From: Dromaius novaehollandiae
Taxonomy: Eukaryota; Chordata; Aves; Casuariiformes; Dromaiidae
Length of the DNA stretch: 64,000 bases
Direction: 5' to 3'
Assembly: GCF_036370855.1 (NCBI RefSeq)
Contig: NC_088112.1
Span: forward strand, 18,344,469 to 18,408,468
Below the pieces are notes generated by a model that was not told the DNA's origin, did not search any database, and saw only the letters and a list, made by a program, of their open reading frames with translations. Below, piece after piece: positions 26,486 to 38,500 of the stretch. Both the position numbers and the translations under genes were made by a program. Within the stretch, counting starts at the first letter, position 1, and every line of letters begins with the position of its first letter.

Positions 26486-27610
26486 TTAGCTATTCACAGG
26501 GGCAGTATTTAATTTTAGAGATCCCTTAGATACATCAGTTTGCAGAGTTGAAAGGGCGATGTTTTCATATTCCTCTTGTGATGCTGAGCATCTGCAGCGG
26601 TGAACTAATACTACCAAATCCTTCTGAAAATTCCTGTTGAGAAATCCGTAAAAGATGGGATTGATACAAGTTGAGATCATCGCCACGAGGTGGCACAGTA
26701 TAAATGCTAGATTATGGTTACAGTTCATGAGTGCCTCATAGTTCCAGTCAAAAACAACATTGAATATATTGAGAGGCAACCAGCAAGCTGCGAAGGTCAC
26801 AACAATTGATATCAACATCATATTAATCCTTTTGTTTTCACTTAGTCTGCTCACATTCTCTCTCATCCTATCTATTTTACTATGTCTCTTCCGGAGACGT
26901 ACAAATATCTTGAGATAGCAGATAAAAATAAACACCAGTGGGAAGCAGTACTGGAAAACCAACAGACTAGTGGTAAAAATCAGTCGTTCCATAACAGATG
27001 GCCATGCTTCGATGCAAGCAACTTTGTTCTTGTAGAAGTCACTATGGAAAGATAGTTGTTTGAAGGGTTCATCAGTTAATTGGTGAAATATTAAAAAAGG
27101 AATGGATATTATAAGGGAAAACCCCCAGATGAAAATAATTCCCCAGTACGCGTGGGAAATATTAGGCTTCCAGCCACGTGGGTTCACAATTAACTGGTAT
27201 CTCTCAATAGCAATCAGTACTAGGGAGAAAATGGAGACTGAGACAGATATACTTTGTATGAAAGAGCTTATTTTACACATAGCTTCCCCAAATATCCAGT
27301 AGTCCATTAAGGTATATGCAACTGTGACAGGAATGCACACAATACAGATTAAGACATCCGATAAAGAGAGATTGGCAATCAAGATGTTTGTAACATTTTG
27401 AGTTTCTTTCTGCCTCTTTATTATAATAATCAGGCAAAGATTTCCAAAAAGCCCTACTATTGTAACTAAAGCGTAAGCTGTAATAAGCAAGAATACTGCA
27501 GGAAAGGAAGGCTGACATGCATCAAAATTTAAAAACTGAGAATAGCTGTTATTTAAGATAGTTTGATTAGACAAAACCTCACTAGGATGCCGAATGGCTT
27601 TATCCATCAT
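26486..27610 (-). CDS. NPY6R: Neuropeptide Y receptor type 6 (Y6)
   Basis: A class A GPCR for NPY/PYY-family peptides, expected at the plasma membrane and Gi/o-coupled. The 374-residue frame sits in a single coding exon, as is usual for this receptor family. Visible features: N-glycosylation sequons at N15 and N20; TM1 about 38-64 with GN at 56-57; TM2 with NLSLSD and Asp85; a disulfide pair C112-C199; ERY at 136-138; CWLPLN at 276-281; the peptide-contact Asp288 region FDWN; NPIFY at 317-321 ending TM7; and likely palmitoylated cysteines 339 and 341. The Y6 assignment over Y1 or Y4 rests on Y1-subfamily-like motifs plus linkage to HNRNPA0. The human orthologue is a frameshifted pseudogene; this copy is uninterrupted through TM6, TM7 and the tail. 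The start is a double ATG; the second (27605-27607) has the better Kozak context (A at -3, G at +4). Confidence 0.93.
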   Translation of the reverse strand: MMDKAIRHPSEVLSNQTILNNSYSQFLNFDACQPSFPAVFLLITAYALVTIVGLFGNLCLIIIIKRQKETQNVTNILIANLSLSDVLICIVCIPVTVAYTLMDYWIFGEAMCKISSFIQSISVSVSIFSLVLIAIERYQLIVNPRGWKPNISHAYWGIIFIWGFSLIISIPFLIFHQLTDEPFKQLSFHSDFYKNKVACIEAWPSVMERLIFTTSLLVFQYCFPLVFIFICYLKIFVRLRKRHSKIDRMRENVSRLSENKRINMMLISIVVTFAACWLPLNIFNVVFDWNYEALMNCNHNLAFILCHLVAMISTCINPIFYGFLNRNFQKDLVVLVHRCRCSASQEEYENIALSTLQTDVSKGSLKLNTAPVNS

Positions 27611-27796
27611 GAAGCATCTCCCAAACTATGGACAAATCTTAGCTATAAAGATTTTGCATGTACATCTGTGTGTGCCCCTCCCCTTACTATTTGTAAGAGA
27701 TTTTGCTTGGAGCTTTCCAAGGCTGTGATTAATATGAGTCTGTCTTTGTATTAGATTTGCTCAAAGTTTCACAACTACTTACAGCAGTGAAGAATC
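27611..27796 (-). other. NPY6R: NPY6R 5'UTR with splice acceptor and upstream ORFs
   Basis: Read on the minus strand, the tract TTGCTTTTCTTTTCAG ends at 27797. It is a strong 3' splice site about 186 nt before the start codon. This suggests an upstream noncoding exon and a 5'UTR intron, an arrangement known for other Y1-subfamily receptor genes. Within the leader, ATGs at 27665 and 27659 share one frame that stops after eight codons. A further ATG at 27617-27615 opens a five-codon ORF ending at TAA 27602-27600, which overlaps both candidate start codons of the receptor. The upstream exon and promoter were not identified. Confidence 0.45.
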
Positions 27797-30700
27797 CTGA
27801 AAAGAAAAGCAAATGGTATTGTTTTTGTATAGGTATCTGTATGGGGGTGGATGCTACTTTTTCTGCACTGATAGTGTTACAGAACCATAGATCTCTTTTA
27901 CATAACTGACTGTGATGTATGAGAAATGGCAGTGACAGCTCTGTTTAAAGTTACATGATGATTTTCATACAAACCCTCTTTTATCAACTGTGGATAAATT
28001 TTGCCTTCCAAGACAAAATATTTTAAGATTTGTCTCAGCCAAAGATTTAGCAAGGCTTGAAGAATTTTGATGAGAAAAGTCTGCTGCTTTTTTATTATCA
28101 GAAAAATGAAGAATCAGGTCCTGCCATCAAATGGCTAACATTACACCTATTTTTTTCTCTAAAACTGTATAACAATGTGATAATGAGATAATATGCCAAA
28201 TGCCTCTTAATTCAAAAAGATGTGTGCCTGAGCATAAGTGATATTCAACACACTTATGAATGACATGTTTATGGGAGTTTCCTTTTCAGCATATGTATAT
28301 GTTAAAGATGGCATGTGCTCATCACTCAATCTAATCTGAGAAAAATGTAAGCCAGAGATTGCATCTTAGTTATCTTGACAATTATTTCCTTATCAATAGT
28401 TGCCAGAAGTTGTCTTTTTTGTTTCCCTACACACTGTTCATTGTTGTAGAATTTGACAAATGATACCCCAAAAATTTACTGTGGTTAAATGCAATATGTA
28501 CTCAAGAGACGCAGAGTTGATTCGCCTTTCAGATCTAACTTAAACAGGTGTCAAGCAAAAATCTGATATTAATACATTCCTGTTGTTATAAAACTAATCT
28601 TAATGGGAAGAATTAAGTTCAGCAGAATATCTTGATGGGTTTGAATTTAGCAGTAAGTTAAAAAGTTAACCTCAAACCAAAGGCTCACCAGCCTTCTGGC
28701 CAGAAAGAGGCTGTTTCCAACCTGGGAAAGGAGAGGGAGAAAAAAAAAAAAAAAGGATGTAAGAGTTGCTTTTAAATTTGAAAGGTAGGTAAATATGTCC
28801 CTTGTGTATACATCTTTCAAAATATAACTTTTAACTCACCTTAATTCCTTTGGAAGTAGGAATTGCTGGAAAATTAGCTGGAAGGAAGTCAGTTCTTCAC
28901 CCCTAGTCATAAATACAGTCGTGTGAGAGCCCTGAGGAGACAATGGGATGAAGAAGCAGTGGAAAGTTAGAGGATGCACAAAACAGTGGAGGTACCTCGT
29001 GTCATTAATAGAAATAATCTGTGCATCTAGAGAAGACTTACCAGCCTTTCTACAGAAATGATTGCCATTATTTAATCACCAAGGAATAAAAAATGTTCAG
29101 TGGCTTGCACAAGATTAAACACCAAACTCAGGGCTAAACTGAGACCTATGATTTTTGTAACTGTTTCATTACCCACAACCAGCCAAAGACTTTTTCAGCT
29201 GAAGTCATATCCTGGACTGCTTTACTCTGATACTTTTGCTTGACATTGGTTTGGATGCTTCAAATTAGGAGTCTGTGAAAAAAGCATTTGTAGGATCTAT
29301 TCCCACTCCAATTCTGATTAAAAATATATTTTTTAACTGGGGCAGTCATGTTGGATTGAGGAATGACTGTATGTTTATGTGGCTATATATGACCCTAGTG
29401 TTCCAAATCGGCCGCATAAATTCAAAGTCATACATTAAGCCCTGTAGTCTTCCTAAATAACCCAGCTGACCCTGTTAACAGCTATATTGAGGGAGCGGCA
29501 GAGAAACTTGCAGAGCCACACTGCAGAAGCTGGGAAGTCTAGTGGCTCAGATAGTCTTTGTCATCCTCCACAGGGGTCCCTACTCCTCTAGGTGAGGAAT
29601 GGGAGCTGCGTGCCCTCGTCTGTGTGCCCCAGCTTGCAAAACCCCTCCTCGTGCCGAGTTCAGTAGAAAGCGAAGGGATTCTGAAGCTAGCACAGTCAGA
29701 CCCCATGGGCAGAGATGATGTGCCTGGGTGCACAAAGACAGTGGCAAACAGCACCTTAAGGCAACATATTTCCTTGAAGGCACTGTAAATTACTTTTCCT
29801 TAAAGCAGCAGTAATTGCCTGGCTCAGAAGGATGCATGTGCTGGAAGGGTAAGAGGCCAGCGAGTGGTAAATGTTGCACTGACATGCCTTGCTGCCAGTT
29901 CTAGGTGTGTAAGAGTCTAAAGTCTGGCTGTGTCATCCCAAGGATGATTTTCCTCTTTGCACTGTCCATTATCTTCACCTGCCTTGCACAGATCTGAACC
30001 CTGTCCTTTAAGAAAAGGCCAAGTGTGAGCAGGGGATCTGGCTTGGAAACAAGATACCTTCAAAGACAAGCTCTCCCCTTCCCTGCTTTTTATGTAAGCA
30101 GGAGAAGCTGTGGGGACTCGGAGAACATGAGGCTGAGCCAGTTTTGTAATATTTTATGCACTATTTGCTACTCTTGCTTATTTATCCGTGGCTGCACGAC
30201 AGGGTTTGATAGCGAGTGCCCGATGTTCTCCCGGGAATTCACTGTGGGTCTTAGGGTTTCTGTGGCACTTTCTACCTTTAAGGAAAGTCCCTTTACTAAC
30301 CTAATTGGTTCACTCGGCACATTAACTTTAGACACACTGATCATCTACATTGTCATTCTTTTTTCAGGAAAAAGATTAATTTCCTTTCACTATTCACTTT
30401 GTACTGCAAGCTAAAAAGTGTATTCTTTAGTACGTGTCATTCTGAAAGGTAATTTAAACATTTCCTTGGCAATAAAACCATTGTACCTGTCTTGTTTAAA
30501 AATCTGAAGTATTCATAGCATTAGAAAAATAAGCTACGCTAGCATGCACTGCAGCATGTTGAAATACATTGCAATTCATATTGGCATTTTTAAAACTATT
30601 TATGAATTGAGATTCATAAATATTAACGGAATGAGCATCCTTGAACCGCGACTGTAGCTGATGTCAGAATTGCACTGAAGTGCTTAATATGAGAACTAAT

Positions 30701-32331
30701 GTCTGTATTACTTCAATCCCTAATCCGTGCATTTTAAAAGAGATTCTCTATCATAACTAGTGAGAGTTTACCAATATATGAAATCATAATCCACTTAGCC
30801 TAGTGCTTTCATTCCTCTAGATGCAGAAACATTACCGAATCATGTAGAAGCAAAAGAAAGTTAAAAGCATAGTCTAAAATCAAATGAGTTTTAAAAAGAC
30901 TCTTTCCCTGAGTACTTTCTTACCTATTCTAAAAATAGGTAGTCCCGTCCCTTCAAAATGACCAATAAATGTTTTGTTTGAAAGCACCGTCTGTTCATTA
31001 AGTTCCAAAGTATTGCAATAGATAAAATCTGGATGCAACCTTCCATTCAATTTTAAATGTAGGATGTACAGTATAAAATAATCCTTCAAAAGATATATTT
31101 CAGTAACTTTTTCCTTCAGGTTTATGGATTCTCTGACTTCTTACCTGATGAAAAATTCAAGTCATATCCACACTCCGTCTTTAACAAATTTTCTTTTCCC
31201 TTTTTGAGTTAATTATAAAGCCAGCAAACACATCTTCTTTGTGTTTAAAAGAATCCAAACCAGAGCCATCTGCTGCTAAAGCTATATTTAAACTCCCCTT
31301 TCTTCTCTTTCTGAAACAAACCACAGTTTCACAATTTCCAACTGTGACTGAAGCCACCAGTCTGCAGAAAGGCTGCTGAGGAATAAAACAAGCTCTGGAA
31401 TCCAAGAGGAGGCAAACAGCAATGAGCAGGGTGGGGAAAGGACCAGTAGTCATGGGGATGTTTTTTCCTTTTCCGTGTGGCTTCCCTCCGCCCTGTCAAA
31501 CACATCATCTTCCAATTACATTTTCAATTATCTTATCTGTTCTGTAGCTCAAATGTTTACACGAATGAAATTCAACATAGGTTCTTAGAAAAACATCTGC
31601 AGATGGCTTATTGCCTTTTTAACTGAGGGAGATATGAAAATACACTACAGTAAGCTGCTTAGAAAGAGCATGCACATCCTATTAAGTGGTATCACTTGCT
31701 CTGTTGCAATTAAGTTCATGATATTTCCACTGTTAACTTGGTATTTTAGCTTTTACTGCAGTGATAAAAAAATTGTGGCATCTTATACTAGCATGCACTG
31801 AAAGGGAATTTATTATTACTGGTTTTCCAATAAAAGGTCCATACCTTTTATAATCACTTGTTCATTAAAAAAAATATATATTTGCCGATTAAGTAACTAG
31901 TGAGGATGTTTATGGGACAGGAAAGTAACTGGCCTTTCCTAGGACATGCTTTCTGGTACATTGCTTTTTAAATTCCTCCACCCCTACCTGTGTCCCTTTA
32001 CTCCCCGGAATCTGTTTCGCACTCTGAACCATCCTGTGCCTCTTAGTTATGAGAAACACAGAGGCAATAGGAAACTGTCTGGAGTTAGGATGTTTTTGTG
32101 TGGGAACAGACTCGGGAAAAGTAGATGGGGATTCCCTAATAAAGAGTGGAAACTTCCAGACAAAACATTTGAGAATGTACTGGAGTCTGTCTTGCTGCTT
32201 TTGGTTTTAGAGGGAATGATTCTGAAAAGCAGTAGGATTTTTGGGATGAGTGAGACTGGTGCTGTACCTAGAGTATCAGGTTAGAGCTAATTATCTGAAA
32301 ATATTGTTAACTGTAATGCTATCATATTTGT

Positions 32332-32565
32332 AGAAAATAAGGGTGGAAGGAATCTCTGAGATTAGCCAATCCTCCTGTGTCTAATATACTTATATCTGTT
32401 CTTGATATATTTGGCTAACCTGTTTTTTAAACAGGTCGCCAATCCTAGATTATGTATTCTAGTGCCTAATTTACTGTTCGGAAGATTTTCTTAATGCCTC
32501 CCCCTCAATTGCTCTCACTTTAGTTTAAGCCCATTGCTTTTTATTCTAAGAGTGGTCTGAATTCT
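32332..32565 (-). mobile_element. Ancient CR1/L3-type LINE 3' fragment
   Basis: On the plus strand the text follows the order of a reverse-complemented CR1/L3 3' end: GGGTGGAAGGAATCTCTGAG near 32340, then ATTCTAGTGCCTAATTTACT near 32456, GGAAGATTTTCTTAATGCC near 32480, and GTTTAAGCCCATTGCTTTTT near 32523. These correspond to well-known blocks of the family consensus (the GGTTGGAAGG, TTCCAGTGCTTAAC, GGAAGTTTTTCCTAATG and TTTAAGCCCATTGCTTCTT types). The many substitutions and small deletions indicate an old, inactive copy. Confidence 0.75.
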
Positions 32566-35500
32566 GAAATTTTAACCAAAATGCTATTATCAAGCCATGT
32601 GAATATACTTTTCTAAAATATTTCTAGCACTTGCTGATTTTGATTATGTCAAAAATATTATTAAAAAAGTCTTTCCAAAGTACTTTAGAGTTTCTGCTTC
32701 TGGTTGTAGCTTAACCCAGGAAGTGAAAGAAGACTTAAAACTGAAATGTGCTAGATATGCATCAGAACAAATCATAAAAATGCATCATATGTTTATAAAG
32801 GCTGTGTCAGTAAACTTAAGTAATGTTCGGATTCCATTTACAGATTTCAAACAAGGTCAGGCTGCTTATTTACATAGGCATCCGTTTGATATAACACTAT
32901 GCAAACTCACCTGCGGAAAGACTGAAATGCACAATGTGTGATCTCATTGCTTTTACATTTATATCAGTCTGCTGCCTTCCTCAGCTTAATTTGATTGTAA
33001 CCCGTTGTGAAGTAGATCACATCGGACATCAGAGGCTTGCGAGTGTAGCTGTTCTTGGTCTGTTCATGCTTGATGTCAAAGGTATCATATACTACGTGGA
33101 ATCTGTGGCTTTGTATGAAGGGATCAAGGTTTTTATTGTTTTCAATCAACTTCTGTAGAGTCCGTTTGCCAAAAAGGTTACTGGATAGCAGAACTGTATT
33201 TAGTTTATATAAACTATCACGTTATATCTAAATCGCTCAATGAAAGTGATGGAAAAATAGTGCAAAGCAAACTTTATATGTAATCTGATAACAAAAAATT
33301 AAAAATATTACAACTAAGACTGCAATTGGCTAAGAAGAGCCAATTTCAAGTGCGAGCGTGGTAACCTCACCTTTGTGGGACTTCAGCAGTTCAAAGGTAA
33401 CTTTATATCTTAGGAACTTGTAGAAGTTTTGATGGTGATTTTTAAGAGTTTAGACAGGGATTTTTCTCTCAGCTTACAACCCTCTCCCCACAGCCCCCAA
33501 ATCACTATCCTGATGATCACCTCATCAGAATTATTTTAATAAAAGACTGATCCTGAAAGCTTTGCAGGTATGATATTCCTATTAAAGTCAATTGAAACAT
33601 TATTGCCAAGCTATACTGCAGCTGAAGGCATGACCTCAGCTTGTGTAAATGTTCCCCAGCCAGCTTTAAACTAGGTAGCAATTAACCATTACAAGCACAG
33701 AGCTCCGGGCAATATCATCTGACCTAGCCAGCTTATAACTAAACTGGCTCTGTGTATACGAAGTGCAGTCTCCTCTTGACTACAACAGAGGCAGACTATT
33801 CCTCTGGCTCCCAAACTATGGCATGCAGACCATGGGCAGCGTGAAAGCCCAGGGTAGGTGATTCTAGGAGCCATAACAAACAGTATTTCAAACTATAAGC
33901 CTGTGATAAGGTTGTAATGATCTGCAAAAATTAGCAACAGCCTGTTGATGGAAAAATTCTCTAGCGTTTTAGTCCTTTGAGGCACAGATCATCTTTTGCT
34001 TTGGCATATACATGATTCCTTGACCAGCAGGGTCTTTGCTGATAGCTGACCACTTTAAGCTTTTGTGTGGTTGCTTCTCCCCTTTAGCTGTGCAGCAGTC
34101 TTTGTTCCTAGCTCTTTCATCTCCCTTCTTGAGAAAGCTGTACTTAGTCAGTTGTATATGCACAATTTCTCAGCTTCCTAGGTGAAAGGAGTTCTTTAAA
34201 ATTGGTGCCAGTGCAGCTAAGAGCTGGTTCAGGGACCTGTAATACCTCTGAAGGATCTGGAATATTTCTTCCTAATAAGCATTAACCTTTATAGCACATC
34301 AAAGAGGCACAGAGAAATAAGCAAGAATAAATGGAACTCTTCCTCTCCACTCCCGTGTTGGTGGCAGATGTGCAAGTTAATGTCAGGAAGGAAAGATAAT
34401 GTGGTATGATGGAGAGAAACCCAACCCCTTCAAGTTTTCCTGTTCCATGGAGTGATCAACCCCCTAATAAGCTATATTCAGCAAATGGGTTATGATTTGA
34501 TCCAACTATCAGCCTTTGAAAATAACTAAGTGTGCACTGTAGTTTTTCCTTCAAGATCATGCAGACAGAGAAGGATTGATGTATATGTGTCAGTTGAAAC
34601 ACTGATCCATAATATACAATTTTTTTTTCCTAATTGGAAAGAATTATCACAGAAATCACTCAAGTACACTAGCTGGAGTTTAAGTTTCACTCCTTTGTTT
34701 TGTGTAATTTTACAGAACAGCATTTGCGATATCCTGGATTCTTCATTCTGGTCCTTACCTCTCAATTAGGTCATGTCTAGAATGAAAAGTCAACTGTTGT
34801 AAAACCTGCTTTAACTTTAAATGAGTTACTTATAATAGGAAATTCATTTTTAGAATTATATCATGCCATGAACTTTCAGCTGATTTCTGGACCTTGTTCA
34901 ATTGGCATACAATTGAGATGGAGATTGATATACTCTCTGACTGGAGGGTTAGCATCTTTATTTTTTGGGTCAGCCAAGTTAGTTTTCAGTGTTCTCATGG
35001 AAAAAGAGATATGTGAATAATTGTAATAGGAGTGTGATTGCATTGATTCATATTTTATAATTGTTTCCACTTTCCAAACCCTGATTTGAGCCTTTGTAGC
35101 CTTCTAGAACTTCTCCAGCTGAAGTTTGGCTTAGCATGATCTCTGCCAAAGAATGAATTATTTGAATAGTTCTTCCGTTTTAGGGGAATTATTAGGATAA
35201 TTTCTATCTCTGTTTTTCCATACTAAAGTCTTTTTATAATGCCACTGTGAACACCAAATCCTGCTGTTCTCATTCAATGAAAATTTTATTGTCTTATTAT
35301 TAATTAAGAAATACTTAAATGGTCAAAAGAAGATTTTTTTTCCTGCTCATCTCAGTATGTTTCAATTTTCCTGCATATTTCAGACTAATAACAATTTGTA
35401 TTTTCTGAATTAAAATTATGATTTCTAGATTGCTATTATGGATCTATAACGCCTAGCTCCTTATACACCTCATTTTAAAATCCCTTAAATAGCATGGATG

Positions 35501-38500
35501 TCTCTTACAGCTAATTTCTGGCAGGCACATACTGAACTTTACAGCATAACTCCTCCTGCTGTTTTCAAACAGAGATAAATGTCAGTCATGTAAAGGCAAG
35601 ACAAAAAAAATGCCCTACAGAGCTTCTGTGGAACAAGAAATTGACGGGCCTAGGAATAGCTAGGGGAAGAAAAGCAAGTAGATTTTAATTTAACTGGAAA
35701 ACACACAAAGAAAGATTGGGGGGAATCAGAATATTGCCAAAATTGCTGCTGGCTCCAGGTCTTCATTAGGCAAAGCTTTTGATCCTGTTCTGCCGTGGAC
35801 TAAGATACAGCAAAAGATCTACCTTTTCATATCTGTCTCAGCATTGCTAGACTCTTTGATACTCGGGATCTTTTTCTGACTTTTCAAACTGTATTTTTTT
35901 GTCTTAGTTTCATCCCATTACTCCAAATTATGACCAGTTTTTTTTACAAACTTTTAGAGAAGAAAGGAAGTCATTACAAAACAGTGGGAAATACGGAAGA
36001 AAAGTAGAGCTTCAGAGAGGAGAGGCAAGGCAGGAATGAAGGACAAGTGGGAATGCAAGTCCAAAGGAGAAGAGGATGCAAATTCAATTCTCTGATGACT
36101 TTCCACTTCACCCTGTGCTACAATGGTGCGTTTCTCTTTCAGCACACTCCCTTTAGAAACGGCTTGGGAAGATTTTGTTCAGTGAGATGAGCTGTTGATA
36201 CTGCTTTTTAAAGAAATAGTTCCTGTACGTTACTCTGTTGTCACCTTCTTATCTGTAGAATACTAGAATACTTTATTTTGCATTTTTTTATTACACATTT
36301 GAATTTTCAAACAGTAGAAATTTTCATCCTGAAGGCTGTCACGTTCAAACTCTAGGTAGGCAAAAGACTGTTTAGTCTCTTTTTAGTGAATTTTAATGAG
36401 TTTTTGTCAATGAAAACCCTGTCCCAATCAGTGCTAATTCATGATGGTCTCAAAGTTAAGGTCACAGATTTGATGATAAATATTTTGCCAAATAAAGCGC
36501 AAGAGCTCTCTCCAGGACAGTTGTGACATGTCTTTTGAGAAGTTTTTCACACTCATAGCTAAAGCAAGGGTTGAAATTTGGAAGTCTGTGCTGCTGCATA
36601 CATTTTATCAGAAATTTATTCTTGTGAACTGCAAAATTACTCTTTGCCTAGGGTGTTGATTTGGGTAGGAGAGAGGTTTCTAAAGTCTAATCATCTCTCT
36701 GACATGATTAGTCCCTGCCTGAATGTGTGTGGCTCTCTGAATGCCCCAGGAAATTAGGGCCGAGTCCCCTGCCCCTTCACCATGCTTGACTCTCTTTTCT
36801 TAGTTCCCAAAGGGCCACAGGGAATTTGGAAATAACAGTTTGGAAGATTTAAGCAGCCAGTGGGATGATGAATCCCACTGCAGACCACTTTCACCTGTGC
36901 ACAGCTAGAAAATTCCAAGATGAAATCCATATATAGCCAGGATGCGTTAAAATGACCTTATGACAGTCTTCAAGGAGAATAATGTCAATGCAGAACTCTG
37001 CAAACAGTTTGCATAAAGGAATCCTGTAGGTTTTCATAAGCATTCTGTCCACGGAAAGGTAAAGATAGACCTAAACGTAGAATCTTGCACTATACCAACA
37101 AAACAGGTTTACTTAAAAAACCCAGGTGATGCTCTTAAATTGTTTTAAAAAAAGGAATGTGCCTGAGATTACACCTGTTGATTACAGAAGCCAACTACAC
37201 TGATATAAACTAGATTAAAGGGACTGAAACATATTAGAAGGATATGACTTTGTGTTTGTATGAAATTTTAAAGAATTGAAAGCTTTTTAACTTATAAGGG
37301 CTACTTTTGAATTCTTAATGATGTTCTACTGCTTCTGATGCTCTTTTCCAAAACTTTCCTTTCCTATCCTAGAGGTTTGAGCCATTACAGAGCATGACAG
37401 AAGTATATCTCTTTTGCAAATTACCAAAATTGGTCTAACAATCTCTTTGATGATTTGTTTTGTATCAGCTTTTACTAAGAATATATGGTAATATAGTCTA
37501 GTGCAGGAAAAGGACTGTTCAACTTCTACTGGTTTATGATCTCTTAAGCTGTGATGCCCTCCTGTGGTCTCTTGGTAGTATATTTTCTAGTAGAATAATG
37601 GGATATTTTTAAGCCTGAAAACAATGCATTCTTTTTTCTTCCTTCTAACATTCTAACACTAACTAAAACATTACATGAAGATATTAAACATGTTGCATTA
37701 TTTGTGCAATTGTTAGCCAATGCCTCTGGTTTGAGATACGCATTTCTTTAGGTGGTGCTAAAGCTGGAACTTTTGCCTATGTTAGAAACTTAAGCTCCTT
37801 CTAAAATGAATTTTTAGTATGTATTGCTACCAGCATTGAAACAATTTAATGCTGTGACTGCCCTGTGAAGGGGGGGGGGGGGAAGTGTATATTTCTTTTT
37901 AATGAAGTCTGCCTCTTGAATACATAGGAAAATATTATGCATTTACTCATATATAGTTAAAAATTGTTCAAAAATTAAAATGGTAGGGAAACTGCTGTAG
38001 GTGTTGGAATGTCGTCTATTTTAGCAGACTTGTCACATGTCACATGCACAGTGAGAGACTCATTCTTTGGTTCTCAGCTCTCACTGCTCTGTTGAGATAC
38101 CTGCATATCTCACATTTGCCACGGTTCACCACAGCTAGAAGAAAAAAGCACATTTCAGGAGCAGAGTTCATAGCATAGGAATGCTTATAGCGTGCGACCT
38201 GGCACACTTAGCATGTGATGGGATACCTCATCTAATACATAGGTCTTACAGGAACCAAGAGATCTGGCTGGAGTCTCCATTCTGGTACAGATGACCTGGG
38301 AGGTATGAAGATCATCCACACCATGTGCGACATGCAGGAGCAACTGATGTTTAGCTGTCTAGGAATCCCCTTGCATCAAAGCAGCTTGGTGGTAAGTGTT
38401 AGGGTGCTGTACATTTACAGTTCCTGCGGCCCTTTAAATGCAGGGGTTGAATTCTGAGAACATGATTTAGAGCAAATACATGAACTATACGAAGTTTCTT

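Noticed and set aside
26672-26686. CTCF-like CCACGAGGTGGCACA within NPY6R
   Set aside because: Two mismatches to the core, and the bases are explained by coding for conserved TM7 residues.
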